DNA of 64,000 bases from GAS188 sp963794475 (GCA_963794475.1 CAWCDW010000005.1:124001-188000), one strand, 5' to 3'. Numbered from the stretch's first letter, positions 26,618 to 35,202 are shown. Numbers and translations: made by a program. The notes: generated by a model from the letters alone, not told the origin.

Positions 26618-27247
26618 TCAAACCACCGGCAGGATGAGGGCTCTCGCCGTTCGCGGCCGACGCATGATCTCACCATACCAGCGCTCGACATGGGGCCGTG
26701 ACAGGCGTTTTAGAGGCAGATTGAGCCAGCGGTGGATCGCCGGCGCAAGGGCGATGTCGCCGACTGTCAGGCGATCACCGGCGATGAAGCGCTTCTTGGC
26801 GAGCGCGCTCTCCACGATGGCCACGCAATCCTCCGTGATTTGCCGCGATGGCTCGACCGCGGCTGGGTCGCGCTTCGCCGGCGGGAGGCGCACGAGGTGC
26901 ATGAAGGCCGGCCCGATTGCCGGCTGAAAGGTGGTCGTCTGCCAATCCATCCAGCGATCGGCATCGGCGCGTTCGCGCGGATCGGTCGGCCAAAGGGACC
27001 CAGACGCGTGCTTCGCGGCGAGATAGCGCACGATCGCATTCGATTCCCAGAGGATAAAATCATCATCCTTCATGACCGGCACGAGGCCGTTCGGGTTCAT
27101 GGCGCGATATTCCGGCGTGTTCACGAGGCCGAAGGTGAGCCCTGCATCGACACGCTCATGCGGCAGGTCGAGCTCCTCGACGCACAGCATCGCTTTTTGC
27201 ACATTGATCGATGAGAGGCGGCCCCAAATCTTGAGCGGCATGATCAT
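26618..27247 (-). CDS. Glutathione S-transferase family protein
   Basis: A 209-residue two-domain GST. The thioredoxin-fold N-terminal domain shows LKIWGRLSSINVQKAML, MNPNGLVPVMKDDDFILWESNAIVRYLA, with the cis-Pro loop and the ES motif that binds the glutathione gamma-glutamyl group. The helical C-terminal domain has FIAGDRLTVGDIALAPAIHRW, the N-capping box of the family. Ser in the first loop is the likely thiolate-activating residue. The substrate is unknown. No operon partner is clear. Confidence 0.88.
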   Translation of the reverse strand: MIMPLKIWGRLSSINVQKAMLCVEELDLPHERVDAGLTFGLVNTPEYRAMNPNGLVPVMKDDDFILWESNAIVRYLAAKHASGSLWPTDPRERADADRWMDWQTTTFQPAIGPAFMHLVRLPPAKRDPAAVEPSRQITEDCVAIVESALAKKRFIAGDRLTVGDIALAPAIHRWLNLPLKRLSRPHVERWYGEIMRRPRTARALILPVV

Positions 27248-27319
27248 TCCATTCGGGCGGTTGCGAGACGGGTCTTGAAAGCTCTAGCGCGTTCGGCCCT
27301 GGCCGTAACCTCGAGATAT

Positions 27320-28603
27320 TCAATCTTTCGCGAGCTTCGCTGGGGAGCCCTCGCTAAATAGCCCGAAAACCGGCACCTCGGCGCGAAAGCCTTGGAGAGA
27401 ATGGTCGCCAAGCTTCACGAACTCCTCGGGCAAATGCCGCGCGAATTCGAAGGAGGCGAGGATCTCCCGCTGGAGCCTTCCGGCAAGTTTCTCGAGCCGC
27501 GCCGCCATGTTCACCGCGGGGCCGATGCAGGTGAAATCCAGCCGCCCTCCCCCGCCGATATTGCCGTAGAGCGCTTCGCCGAGGTGCAAAGCCAAGCCGA
27601 AGCGGATTTGACCTTGATGCCCGCCGCCCTCCTTGCTCATCTCCACGATCGCCGCTTGCGCAACTCTCGCCGCGCTCAAGGCTCGCATGCAAACCTTGCC
27701 CGCTTCGGGCTCGTCCGCGATTGGGAATATCCCGAGTAAACCGTCCCCCATGAATTTGAGCACCTCTCCACCATGGGCGAGGATCGGGGGCACTTGGCAA
27801 TCGAAGAAGCGATTGAGAAGCGCGATGAGGGCGTGAGGTGGCACGCTGTCGGCGAGCGCGGTGAAACCGCGCATATCCGAGAGCCAGATCGCCGCATGGA
27901 TCGATTGCGTGTCGCCACGCCGGATTTGGCCCTTGAGGATGCGCTCTCCAGCCGAATGGCCGACATAGGCGTCGAGCAGATTCACGGCGGTTCGCCTGAG
28001 CGCTCGCACTTCGGCGACGCGCGCGAGCGGCGCGACAATGGCTTCGATCCCGGCAATCTGCGCGTCCGTGAATCCGCCTTTCTCGCGCGTCGTCCACGTC
28101 GCCGCATGGATCTCTCCATTCGTGAAGAAAAGCGGTATTGCGAGATAATCTGTTACCGCTTCGGCTTTCAGCTCATGGAGGATTTCGAAATCCATCGGGC
28201 AATCAAGATCAACGAGGCGACGGCGAATGGCGACGCCGGTCTTGTTGACGCGCACGACCGGGCTCTGCCGGAATTCCTCGGTGTCCTCGCGCTCAAAAGT
28301 CGCTTCTGCGATACGGGTGCCTTCTCCCGGCCGCCAGAGGAAACGCCGCGCGAGGATCTGCGGATGCAAGGTGTGAACGAACACGGCGACACGCCACAGG
28401 GGAACGCCACAGCTCGAAAGGCGCTCGCAAAGCTCGGTTAGCACCTCGTCGGGGTCTTGCGCCGAGCGCGCCCCATCAATGAGCCAGGCCGCGACCGAGC
28501 TCGTGTCGCAAGGAGGCAGGGTGTCTATCGGCAATTCGGTCCCCGGTTTTCCTTCGAGCGAGAGCCTTCGCAAGGCTCGCGCCGGCGCCTCAGCGCCTCT
28601 CAT
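27320..28603 (-). CDS. Class III adenylate/guanylate cyclase
   Basis: A 427-residue soluble cyclase. The N-terminal 200 residues lack membrane segments and resemble a GAF-like sensory region (PLWRVAVFVHTLHPQIL, VTDYLAIPLFFTNGEIHAATW). The C-terminal catalytic domain has both metal-binding Asp residues (AIWLSDMRGFTALAD and KFMGDGLLGIFP) and the transition-state Asn/Arg in CIGPAVNMAARLE, so it should be active. cAMP is more likely than cGMP, given Lys in VLKFMGD. Its ATG overlaps the stop of the acyl-CoA dehydrogenase upstream, so the two are co-translated. The cNMP-domain flavoprotein at 11 kb is a conceivable receiver of the signal. Confidence 0.88.
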   Translation of the reverse strand: MRGAEAPARALRRLSLEGKPGTELPIDTLPPCDTSSVAAWLIDGARSAQDPDEVLTELCERLSSCGVPLWRVAVFVHTLHPQILARRFLWRPGEGTRIAEATFEREDTEEFRQSPVVRVNKTGVAIRRRLVDLDCPMDFEILHELKAEAVTDYLAIPLFFTNGEIHAATWTTREKGGFTDAQIAGIEAIVAPLARVAEVRALRRTAVNLLDAYVGHSAGERILKGQIRRGDTQSIHAAIWLSDMRGFTALADSVPPHALIALLNRFFDCQVPPILAHGGEVLKFMGDGLLGIFPIADEPEAGKVCMRALSAARVAQAAIVEMSKEGGGHQGQIRFGLALHLGEALYGNIGGGGRLDFTCIGPAVNMAARLEKLAGRLQREILASFEFARHLPEEFVKLGDHSLQGFRAEVPVFGLFSEGSPAKLAKD

Positions 28604-29772
28604 CCAGATTTCGCGAAGAGCTCCCGGCCGATCAGCATGCGGCGGATCTCGCTCGTTCCCGCGCCGATCTCGTAGAGCTTGGCGTCACGCAACAAACGGC
28701 CAGTTGGGAAGTCATTGATATAGCCGTTGCCGCCGAGAAGCTGGATGGCGTCCAGCGCGACGGCCGTAGCCTTCTCGGCCGAAAAGAGAATGGCGCCCGC
28801 CGAATCCTCGCGCGTGGTCTCGCCGCGATCGCAAGCCCTTGCCACCGCATAGACGTAGGCGCGCGCCGCATTCATGTTCACATACATATCGGCGAGCTTG
28901 CCTTGCACGAGCTGGAACTCGCCGATCGGCTGGCCGAATTGCTTGCGCTCATGTACATAAGGCAGCACCACATCGAGCGCGGCCTGCATGATGCCGAGCG
29001 GCCCAGCCGCGAGCACGGCGCGCTCATAGTCGAGGCCCGACATCAGGACGTTCACCCCGCTGCCCACCTCGCCGAGCACGTTTTCTTCCGGCACCTCGCA
29101 ATCCTGGAATACGAGCTCGCCCGTATCGGAGCCGCGCATGCCGAGCTTGTCGAGCTTCTGCGCCGTGGTGAAGCCCTTCATCCCTTTCTCGACAACGAAG
29201 GCGGTGATGCCGCGCGCGCCCGCGTTCGGATCGGTCTTGGCGTAAACGACGAGCGTCTCGGCGACGGGGCCATTGGTGATCCAGAATTTTGATCCGTTGA
29301 GGAGGTAGCGGTCACCCAACCTTTCGGCGCGCGTCTTCATCGAGACGACGTCGGAACCCGAGCCCGGCTCCGACATGGCGAGCGCTCCGACATGCTCTCC
29401 GGAAATCAGCTTCGGCAGGTATTTCCGCTTTTGCGCGTCGGAGCCGTTTCGCCGGATCTGGTTGATGCACAGATTGGAATGCGCGCCATAGGAAAGGCCG
29501 ACAGATGCAGAGGCGCGCGAAATCTCTTCCATGGCGACGCAATGCTCGAGGTAGCCGAGGCCCGAGCCGCCATATTCTTCCTCGACTGTGATCCCATGCA
29601 GGCCGAGCTCGCCAAGCCTTGGCCAGAGATCGCGGGGGAAGTGGTTGCTGCGGTCGATCTCATCGGCACGTGGCGCGATCTCGTCTTGCGCGAAGGAAGC
29701 GACCGTCTCGCGTAACATGTCCGCCGTCTCGCCGAGACCAAAATCGAGGAAAGGCTTGGTGTTCGAGAGCAT
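28600..29772 (-). CDS. ivd: Isovaleryl-CoA dehydrogenase-like acyl-CoA dehydrogenase
   Basis: A 390-residue FAD enzyme that oxidises short branched acyl-CoAs to enoyl-CoAs in leucine breakdown. FAD and substrate motifs are LAMSEPGSGSDVVSMKT and KFWITNGPVAETLVVYAKT. The helix GLDYERAVLAAGPLGIM holds the Glu that serves as catalytic base in isovaleryl-CoA dehydrogenase, rather than the later Glu of medium-chain enzymes. The C-terminus has LYEIGAGTSEIRRMLIGREL. The start at MLSNTKPFLDFGLGE matches the family. None of the usual partners (mccA, mccB) follow. Confidence 0.88.
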   Translation of the reverse strand: MLSNTKPFLDFGLGETADMLRETVASFAQDEIAPRADEIDRSNHFPRDLWPRLGELGLHGITVEEEYGGSGLGYLEHCVAMEEISRASASVGLSYGAHSNLCINQIRRNGSDAQKRKYLPKLISGEHVGALAMSEPGSGSDVVSMKTRAERLGDRYLLNGSKFWITNGPVAETLVVYAKTDPNAGARGITAFVVEKGMKGFTTAQKLDKLGMRGSDTGELVFQDCEVPEENVLGEVGSGVNVLMSGLDYERAVLAAGPLGIMQAALDVVLPYVHERKQFGQPIGEFQLVQGKLADMYVNMNAARAYVYAVARACDRGETTREDSAGAILFSAEKATAVALDAIQLLGGNGYINDFPTGRLLRDAKLYEIGAGTSEIRRMLIGRELFAKSG

Positions 29773-29908
29773 GGTGGCCTCGGGGCTTTGAGCGCGAACA
29801 GCCTTCGATAGCGCAATGCGCAAGAAGGCGCCATGCCGCGGTCAAGCCGCAATGAAACGAGCGCTGGCGGCAACCGCACAAGCACAGTCGCCGCGCGTTA
29901 ACCCGCGA

Positions 29909-30946
29909 TCACTTGACCCACTTCTCAGCGAGCACCGCGAGATCGCCGCCGAGACGTGGCGATTGGAAGATGGCGCCATCGGGCACGCGCCCGGCAAAAC
30001 GATCGGGAAAGCGCCTCGCATAAAAGGCGATCCAGGCGAGATCGCGCCCGCTCGGCAGCGCCTGCTCCTTGCCGGTTTGCGTTGCGAACCAGGAAGGATC
30101 ACGTAACCCGTCGAGCACGCGGTTCGCGAGGCGGTGAAGCGCGCCGTCTCGGCGCCCGTACCAATCCTCGCCCCTTTGTCTGGCCGCGAGCTCAGCCGCC
30201 ATGACCAGCCCGCCTAGCGCAAAATCCTGGTCGAAAAGCGCGCGCTCCGCTCCTTTCATCTCGATCTCGAGCACGCCTTCCGCGTTGATCGCCGCAAGCG
30301 ACTGTTCATAGGCTTCCTCGCCAAAGCGCCAATGATCGCGATTACCGATTGCGGCGCCGACCGCGGAGGTCGCCAGCGAAACGAGCGCGAGCCTGCGGCT
30401 TGCGGGGCGCGTGGGATCGCTGAAGCTTGCCTCGACCCCGCGAGCAAGCTTGTCGAGCCAAGGCTCGATCACAAAGCGATCGGCGCTCGAGGCAAGCTCG
30501 CGGGTCTTGAGGTAAGCGAAGGCAAGGCCGCTCAAAAGCCCCACGCGTTCGCGTTCGGCTTGCATATTCGACATCGCGCCGAGAAGGGCTTCGGTTTTTG
30601 CCCAAGCGCGCAAGCCGGCGAGCGCGCAAAGTCCGGCCGCGTCCTTCTCCTCGGCGACGAAATGATCGGCGCTCGCGCTGACAAGGCGCACGAAAGTGCG
30701 CGCGGGCTCCATGACCGCATTGTTCTTCGCGCGCAAGCCGGGGTCGATCAAAACGCCGTCGGCTCCGATATGAAAATCGAGGGCGTCAAGATCGCGGATG
30801 GGGGCCGGCAAGGGGGCACAGGAGACGCCAGCACGCGTCGGTGAATGCGACGCGGCAAGCGCGGCAACGGCCAGTGCCGCGACTACGATTCGGCCGGTGG
30901 CCCGGCCGAATATCCCGTCTGGGTCCGCGGAGGCATTCGGCCTCAC
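29909..30946 (-). CDS. Exported alginate-lyase-like (PL5/AlgL-type) protein
   Basis: A 345-residue protein with a hydrophobic leader (IVVAALAVAALAASHSPTRAG). The helical body has features of the PL5 poly-mannuronate lyase fold: AIGNRDHWRFGEEAYEQSLAAINAEGVLEIEMKGAERALFDQDFALGGLVMAAE and RLANRVLDGLRDP followed by GKEQALP. In AlgL the first region is NNHxYW with catalytic Asn and His; here only the His is clearly kept (NRDHW), and the downstream Tyr is not obvious. It may bind or cut a polymer other than alginate. The start is uncertain. Confidence 0.6.
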   Translation of the reverse strand: MRPNASADPDGIFGRATGRIVVAALAVAALAASHSPTRAGVSCAPLPAPIRDLDALDFHIGADGVLIDPGLRAKNNAVMEPARTFVRLVSASADHFVAEEKDAAGLCALAGLRAWAKTEALLGAMSNMQAERERVGLLSGLAFAYLKTRELASSADRFVIEPWLDKLARGVEASFSDPTRPASRRLALVSLATSAVGAAIGNRDHWRFGEEAYEQSLAAINAEGVLEIEMKGAERALFDQDFALGGLVMAAELAARQRGEDWYGRRDGALHRLANRVLDGLRDPSWFATQTGKEQALPSGRDLAWIAFYARRFPDRFAGRVPDGAIFQSPRLGGDLAVLAEKWVK

Positions 30947-31062
30947 TGGGACAGTTTTCCCTCGCCGAGCTCGATCATCACCGTGAGCCTGCCATCACGG
31001 CCCTGCCTACACAAGCGAGGGTTAAGCTCATCGGATTGAGCTCGGCGAACGCGCGGCACCAT

Positions 31063-32031
31063 TCAGGCGAGGCTCAGCATCAATTCCATCGATTGCACGG
31101 CGGCTCCGGACGCGCCCTTGCCGAGGTTGTCGAGCTTGGCGATAAGGAGCGCGAAGGGATTTTTCGGCGATCCCGCAACCCGGATCTCAAGAAAATTCGT
31201 CCCGTTCAGGGCCTCCGCCTCGAGCCTGTCGATCCTGTTGGGCGGGTCGAGCGCGACGACGCGAACCGCGCCCCCTTCCCCGTAATGGGCGCGAAGCGCC
31301 GCTTCGAGATCGGCAGCCGAGGGTTTCCCGGGAAGGAGATCGAGATGCAACGGCACGCTCACGAGCATCCCTTGCCGGAAATTGCCTACCGAGGGGATGA
31401 AAATCGGGCGGCGCGTCAAGCCGCTGTAAGCCTCGATTTCCGGAATGTGTTTGTGCTCGAAGCCGAGGCCATAAAGCTCGAAGGAAGGCGCAGTTTTGCC
31501 CTCATGGGCCGCGATCATCGCCTTGCCGCCTCCAGAGTAACCACTGACCGCGTTGATGGTGACAGCATGGTCGGTCGGGATGAGGCCCGCATCGACGAGC
31601 GGTCGGATCAGCGCTATGGCGCCCGTAGGGTAGCAACCGGGATTTGCGACCTTGCGGGCCTTTTTGATGGCCTCGTCCTGACCCTTGACCATTTCAGGAA
31701 AGCCAAAGACCCATCCGGGCGCCGCGCGATGGGCGGTCGATGCGTCGATGATGCGCGGTGCATCCTTTCCCAAGGTCCCGATCAGGGCGACGCTTTCCCG
31801 CGCGGTATCATCGGGCACGCAAAGGATGGCAAGATCGGCCTTGCTCAAGATTTCGCGCTTCGCGCCTGCGTCCTTGCGGCTTTCCGCGTCGATCGCGAGG
31901 AGCTCGACATCGCGGCGTTGCGAAAGCCGCTCGCGAATTTGCAGGCCGGTCGTCCCCGCTTCTCCATCGATGAAGATTTTCGCGGGTTTCGCCTTTTGCG
32001 AGGCCTTTCCTTCGATCGCTGTATCGAGCAT
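31063..32031 (-). CDS. argC: N-acetyl-gamma-glutamyl-phosphate reductase, type 2
   Basis: ArgC reduces N-acetyl-glutamyl phosphate to the semialdehyde, third step of arginine synthesis. The 322-residue protein has the nucleotide-binding start KIFIDGEAGTTGLQIRERL, the catalytic Cys in VANPGCYPTGAIAL, and NAVSGYSGGGKAMI. These features and its length mark the shorter type 2 enzyme. It follows rplM and rpsI on the same strand, a common alphaproteobacterial order, but a strong terminator separates it from rpsI. Confidence 0.95.
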   Translation of the reverse strand: MLDTAIEGKASQKAKPAKIFIDGEAGTTGLQIRERLSQRRDVELLAIDAESRKDAGAKREILSKADLAILCVPDDTARESVALIGTLGKDAPRIIDASTAHRAAPGWVFGFPEMVKGQDEAIKKARKVANPGCYPTGAIALIRPLVDAGLIPTDHAVTINAVSGYSGGGKAMIAAHEGKTAPSFELYGLGFEHKHIPEIEAYSGLTRRPIFIPSVGNFRQGMLVSVPLHLDLLPGKPSAADLEAALRAHYGEGGAVRVVALDPPNRIDRLEAEALNGTNFLEIRVAGSPKNPFALLIAKLDNLGKGASGAAVQSMELMLSLA

Positions 32032-32063
32032 CGCGTTGGTCCTTGCGGGTGAACGGTTTGGAC

Positions 32064-32094
32064 AAAGAAAAAGGCGGGCCGAAGCCCGCCTTTT
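32064..32094 (-). terminator. Rho-independent terminator after rpsI
   Basis: On the minus strand, AAAA, then a perfect 7-bp GC stem GGCGGGC/GCCCGCC with a TTCG tetraloop, then TTTTTCTTT. This is a textbook intrinsic terminator 31 bases after the rpsI stop and just before argC. The A-run in front makes it potentially usable in both directions. Confidence 0.9.
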
Positions 32095-32125
32095 CTACTT
32101 CGAATGGCCGACCAGACGGGCGCGG

Positions 32126-32605
32126 TCAGCGCTTGGAGAATTGGAAGCGGCGGCGGGCCTTCGCGCGGCCGTATTTCTTGCGCTCGACGACGCGTGAGTC
32201 GCGTGTGAGAAAGCCGATCCGCTTCAAGATGGCGCGCAGCTCCGGCTCGTAATAGGTGAGCGCCTTCGCAAGCCCGTGGCGCACGGCGCCTGCCTGGCCC
32301 GAAAGCCCTCCCCCGGCGCAAGTCACCGTGACATCGTATTGCGTCGCCCGATCGGCGACGATGAGGGGCTGGCGTAAGATCATGCGCAGCACCGGACGCG
32401 CGAAATACTCCTCGACGGGCTTGTCGTTCACCATGATGCGGCCGGGGCCAGGCTTGATCCACACGCGGGCGACCGCGTTCTTGCGTTTTCCGGTGGCGTA
32501 GGCACGGCCTTGCTTGTCGAGCTTCTGCACATGGACGGGCGCCTCGGGGGTCACTGGCTGAACGGCTTCGCCGAGCTCGCCCAAGGATTGAAGAACTTCG
32601 GCCAT
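32126..32605 (-). CDS. rpsI: 30S ribosomal protein S9
   Basis: S9 of the small ribosomal subunit, 159 residues, with an N-terminal extension of about 30 residues (LGELGEAVQPVTPEAP) common in alphaproteobacteria. The core shows GRAYATGKRKNAVARVWIKPG, FARPVLRMILRQPL and AGGGLSGQAGAVRHGLAKAL. The C-terminal tail KKYGRAKARRRFQFSKR, ending in KR, contacts P-site tRNA. It starts two bases after rplM ends, forming the standard rplM-rpsI operon. Confidence 0.98.
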   Translation of the reverse strand: MAEVLQSLGELGEAVQPVTPEAPVHVQKLDKQGRAYATGKRKNAVARVWIKPGPGRIMVNDKPVEEYFARPVLRMILRQPLIVADRATQYDVTVTCAGGGLSGQAGAVRHGLAKALTYYEPELRAILKRIGFLTRDSRVVERKKYGRAKARRRFQFSKR

Positions 32606-32607
32606 GT

Positions 32608-33087
32608 TCAGGCGCTCCTTGCGTTCTTGCGGTTCATCGCCCCGATATCCAGGCTCACCGGCTGTTGCGCCTCATGAGGGTGTTCCTTACCCTTGTAGAC
32701 GCGCAAATTGCCGAGCTGCCGGCGCGCCAAGGGGCCACGCGGCAACATGCGCTCGACCGCCTTTTCGACGATGCGCTCAGGGAAACGCCCTTCGAGAATG
32801 GATTTGGCGCTGCGCTCCTTGATGCCGCCCGGATAGCCCGTGTGGTGATAATAGACCTTCTGGTCGCGCTTGCGGCCGGTCAGCACAACCTTGTCCGCAT
32901 TCACCACGATGACGTTGTCGCCGCAATCCACATGCGGCGTATAGCTCGCCTTGTGCTTGCCGCGCAGCCGCATCGCGACGAGCGAAGCCAAACGACCAAC
33001 CACGAGCCCGCTCGCGTCGATCAAAATCCATTTCTTCTCGACCTCGGCGGCTTTCACCGATCGGGTCGCATGCGTCATCTCTGCCAT
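32608..33087 (-). CDS. rplM: 50S ribosomal protein L13
   Basis: L13 of the large ribosomal subunit, 159 residues. Landmarks are WILIDASGLVVGRLASLVAMRLRGKHKASYTPHVDCGDNVIVVNA, VYYHHTGYPGGIKE and AVERMLPRGPLARRQLGNLRVYKGKEHPHEAQQP. The start at MAEMTHATRSVKAAE fits the family and drops an arginine-rich upstream reading. It leads the rplM-rpsI operon; the 220-base gap before it is A+T-rich and likely carries the promoter. Confidence 0.98.
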   Translation of the reverse strand: MAEMTHATRSVKAAEVEKKWILIDASGLVVGRLASLVAMRLRGKHKASYTPHVDCGDNVIVVNADKVVLTGRKRDQKVYYHHTGYPGGIKERSAKSILEGRFPERIVEKAVERMLPRGPLARRQLGNLRVYKGKEHPHEAQQPVSLDIGAMNRKNARSA

Positions 33088-33185
33088 AAATCTTCTCGGA
33101 GTGAATCTGCTCGAGTGAAGCGTCTTGAGGGCGGGAAGTTTCGCGAGTCCGGCGCGCCAAAGACGGCACATTGGGACCGAGACGC

Positions 33186-33214
33186 TCAGTAAGGCTGGAA
33201 AATGATGATGTCAA
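33186..33214 (-). promoter_or_regulatory. Candidate promoter for rplM-rpsI
   Basis: On the minus strand TTGACA is followed after 17 bases by TACTGA, about 100 bases upstream of rplM. The -35 is strong and the -10 weak. The rest of 33088-33307 is A+T-rich, with a small GGTAT/ATACC palindrome and no gene. Confidence 0.3.
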
Positions 33215-33307
33215 ACGAATATGTGCCAGAAATGCGGACAGGCGCATCAAAAACTGAACGACATTTCAGGTACTTGAATTGAGCGGTATCATAATACCTC
33301 ATATATT

Positions 33308-33721
33308 TCAGCGAGGTGGAATTGAATAAGTGCCCGTGACATGAGCGACGGCCTCCTCCTCGCCCTCGGAAAAAATGCTCACCTCTCCCACCGCGAGGCG
33401 GTTGCCGAGCTTCAAGAGACGGCATTCTGAGATGAGGTCGCGCGGCGCGGGCCTGCGCAAGAAATTGATGTTGAGGTTGGTCGTGACCGCGAGCGCCACG
33501 GGACCGATCGAGGCGAGCACCGTCACGTAGAGAGACACATCCGCGAGCGCCATCATGGTCGGGCCGGAGATCGTGCCGCCCGGCCGGATCTGCTTCTCGT
33601 GGTAGGCGGCGCGCAATCTCGCGCCGCGCGGACGCAATGCCTCGACCGTATAGCGGCCCTCCGCGGCAATTTGCGGGAATTCCCGATCGAGGAAGGCCCG
33701 GATTTCGGCAAGTGTCATCAT
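33308..33721 (-). CDS. PaaI-type hotdog thioesterase
   Basis: A 137-residue single hotdog-fold protein. The family core is QIRPGGTISGPTMMALADVSLYVTVLASIG, where Asp in ALAD is the likely catalytic residue, followed by TTNLNINFLRRPAPRDLISECRLLKLGNRLAVGEVSIF. These enzymes hydrolyse acyl-CoA thioesters; the acyl group is not predictable. It diverges from the ECH-like gene, suggesting shared control of CoA-thioester metabolism. Both MM start codons are possible. Confidence 0.88.
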   Translation of the reverse strand: MMTLAEIRAFLDREFPQIAAEGRYTVEALRPRGARLRAAYHEKQIRPGGTISGPTMMALADVSLYVTVLASIGPVALAVTTNLNINFLRRPAPRDLISECRLLKLGNRLAVGEVSIFSEGEEEAVAHVTGTYSIPPR

Positions 33722-33832
33722 GCGCGGTTCTCATCTTCGGCGAAATCGGCCTTGCGGTGAAGCTCGACCGAAGCGACATTAGCTCAATCCGGCGAGGCGT
33801 CGACGGGATCGGAGCGCGATGAGGACAGAGCT

Positions 33833-34720
33833 GTGACGGCTGAGGCGTCGAGGAGAAACCCCGCGAAGGACGCGTCCGTGCACCAAAAAACGCTCGCGCC
33901 GAGGGATCCGCTCGTGCAAGTCGCGACGAAGCCGCCTCTCTCGCGTCTTGATGAAGGCCCCATCGCGATCCTTACTCTCGATCATCAAGCTTCTCGCAAC
34001 TCTCTATCCGAAGCCATGATGGCGGCGCTTCAGGAGAAGCTCGATGCGATTGCGCGCGAAAAAACCATTCGGGCCGTGATCCTTGCCGCGACGGGTCCGG
34101 TGTTCTGCGCCGGCCACGATCTCAAGGAAATGACGGCGCGCCGCGGAGATACCGACAAAGGGCGGCGGTATTTCGAGGAGATCTTTGCTCGCTGCGCCGA
34201 GCTGATGCAGTCCCTCGTGGGCCTGCCGCGACCGGTGATCGCCGCCATCGATGGGGTCGCGACCGCCGCAGGATGCCAGCTTGTCGCGAGCTGCGACCTC
34301 GCTGTCGCAAGCCCAACCGCCCGCTTCGCGACCCCCGGCGTCAACATCGGGCTTTTCTGCTCGACGCCGATGGTGGCGCTTTCGCGCAACGTGGCGCGCA
34401 AGCATGCGATGGAGATGCTTTTGACCGGCGAGATGCTCTCCGCCGAGGAAGCCGTCAGGATCGGGCTGGTGAATCGTGTGACGAAGAGAGGCGTAACCGC
34501 ACTCGATGGCGCGCTCGAGCTCGCTCGGCGCATCGTGGCGAAACCGTCGGCGACCGTCCGCACCGGCAAGGAGGCATTCTACAGGCAGGTCGAGATGAGG
34601 CTCGAAGAGGCTTACGCCTATACGTCCCGTGTGATGGTCGAGAACATGCTCGCCCGTGACGCGCAGGAAGGCATCGGAGCTTTCATCGACAAGCGCGAGC
34701 CGCGCTGGAGCGGCGACTAA
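33833..34720 (+). CDS. Enoyl-CoA hydratase/isomerase family protein lacking both catalytic Glu residues
   Basis: A 295-residue crotonase-fold protein. The oxyanion and CoA motifs are kept: RAVILAATGPVFCAGHDLKEM and IAAIDGVATAAGCQLVASCDLAVA. However, the two Glu residues of enoyl-CoA hydratase are replaced: the first site reads GCQL in place of GCEL and the second reads ATPGVNIGLF in place of GQPEILLG. This resembles the ECHDC3-like branch, whose reaction is unsettled. It starts at GTG with a hydrophilic N-terminal tail of about 35 residues. It ends antiparallel to the porin-like gene with overlapping stop codons. Confidence 0.85.
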   Translation: MTAEASRRNPAKDASVHQKTLAPRDPLVQVATKPPLSRLDEGPIAILTLDHQASRNSLSEAMMAALQEKLDAIAREKTIRAVILAATGPVFCAGHDLKEMTARRGDTDKGRRYFEEIFARCAELMQSLVGLPRPVIAAIDGVATAAGCQLVASCDLAVASPTARFATPGVNIGLFCSTPMVALSRNVARKHAMEMLLTGEMLSAEEAVRIGLVNRVTKRGVTALDGALELARRIVAKPSATVRTGKEAFYRQVEMRLEEAYAYTSRVMVENMLARDAQEGIGAFIDKREPRWSGD

Positions 34721-35202
34721 GGCCGGACGTAATCAGGACCGGCGAGAGCGCCGGTTGCCCTCACCGCGCCGACGCTGACATGGGTGGAGAAATCACCGAT
34801 TTCCGTCGGCGTGTGCGTGTCCACATAGACATCGGCGGTCGTGGCCGAGCCGGTCTTCGGCCCGCGAATGACGGCGACGGGAGGCCCGCCGAGCGATGGC
34901 GCTGGGGCCCCGATGCCCCGAGACGGCGCGATGATCAGTCGGTTCTGCTTCGTCGATCCTTGGATGGTCACGCCAACCCGCCCTCCGATCCTGATGCAGG
35001 TGTCGGTATCGGCGATTGCGGCATAGCCCGGCCCATAAAGCGCTACACAGCGCGCGCTCTTCTTGGCTTCCAGCGCCTGCACCGCCTGCGACTTGCCCGA
35101 GGGAAGAAACATCGAGTTTTGCGATGAGGCGTCCTCGGCTCGTGCGAATGGGGCGGGCGAGAAGGCGAGGATGAGAAACGCCGCGGTCAATGCCGTCTTC
35201 AC
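34717..35202 (-). CDS. Short exported protein with Porin_2 N-terminal signature
   Basis: A 161-residue protein. It starts at GTG (35202), preceded by GGAGG, with a signal peptide (VKTALTAAFLILAFSPAPFARAE). The segment CVALYGPGYAAIADTDTCIRIGGRVGVTIQG is the paired-Cys start of alphaproteobacterial Porin_2 proteins. Full porins run 350-500 residues as a 16-strand barrel; here only about 65 residues follow, in strand-like pieces (TADVYVDTHT, THVSVGAVRATG). It is either a remnant or a distinct small envelope protein. No stop or frameshift explains the shortness downstream, where an ECH-like gene occupies the DNA. Confidence 0.7.
   Translation of the reverse strand: MKTALTAAFLILAFSPAPFARAEDASSQNSMFLPSGKSQAVQALEAKKSARCVALYGPGYAAIADTDTCIRIGGRVGVTIQGSTKQNRLIIAPSRGIGAPAPSLGGPPVAVIRGPKTGSATTADVYVDTHTPTEIGDFSTHVSVGAVRATGALAGPDYVRP

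Noticed and set aside
33263..33292. Imperfect FNR-like sequence TTGAG-CGGT-ATCAT between rplM and the thioesterase gene
   Set aside because: Only 8 of 10 defined positions match and the placement suits neither neighbour; probably chance in an A+T-rich gap.
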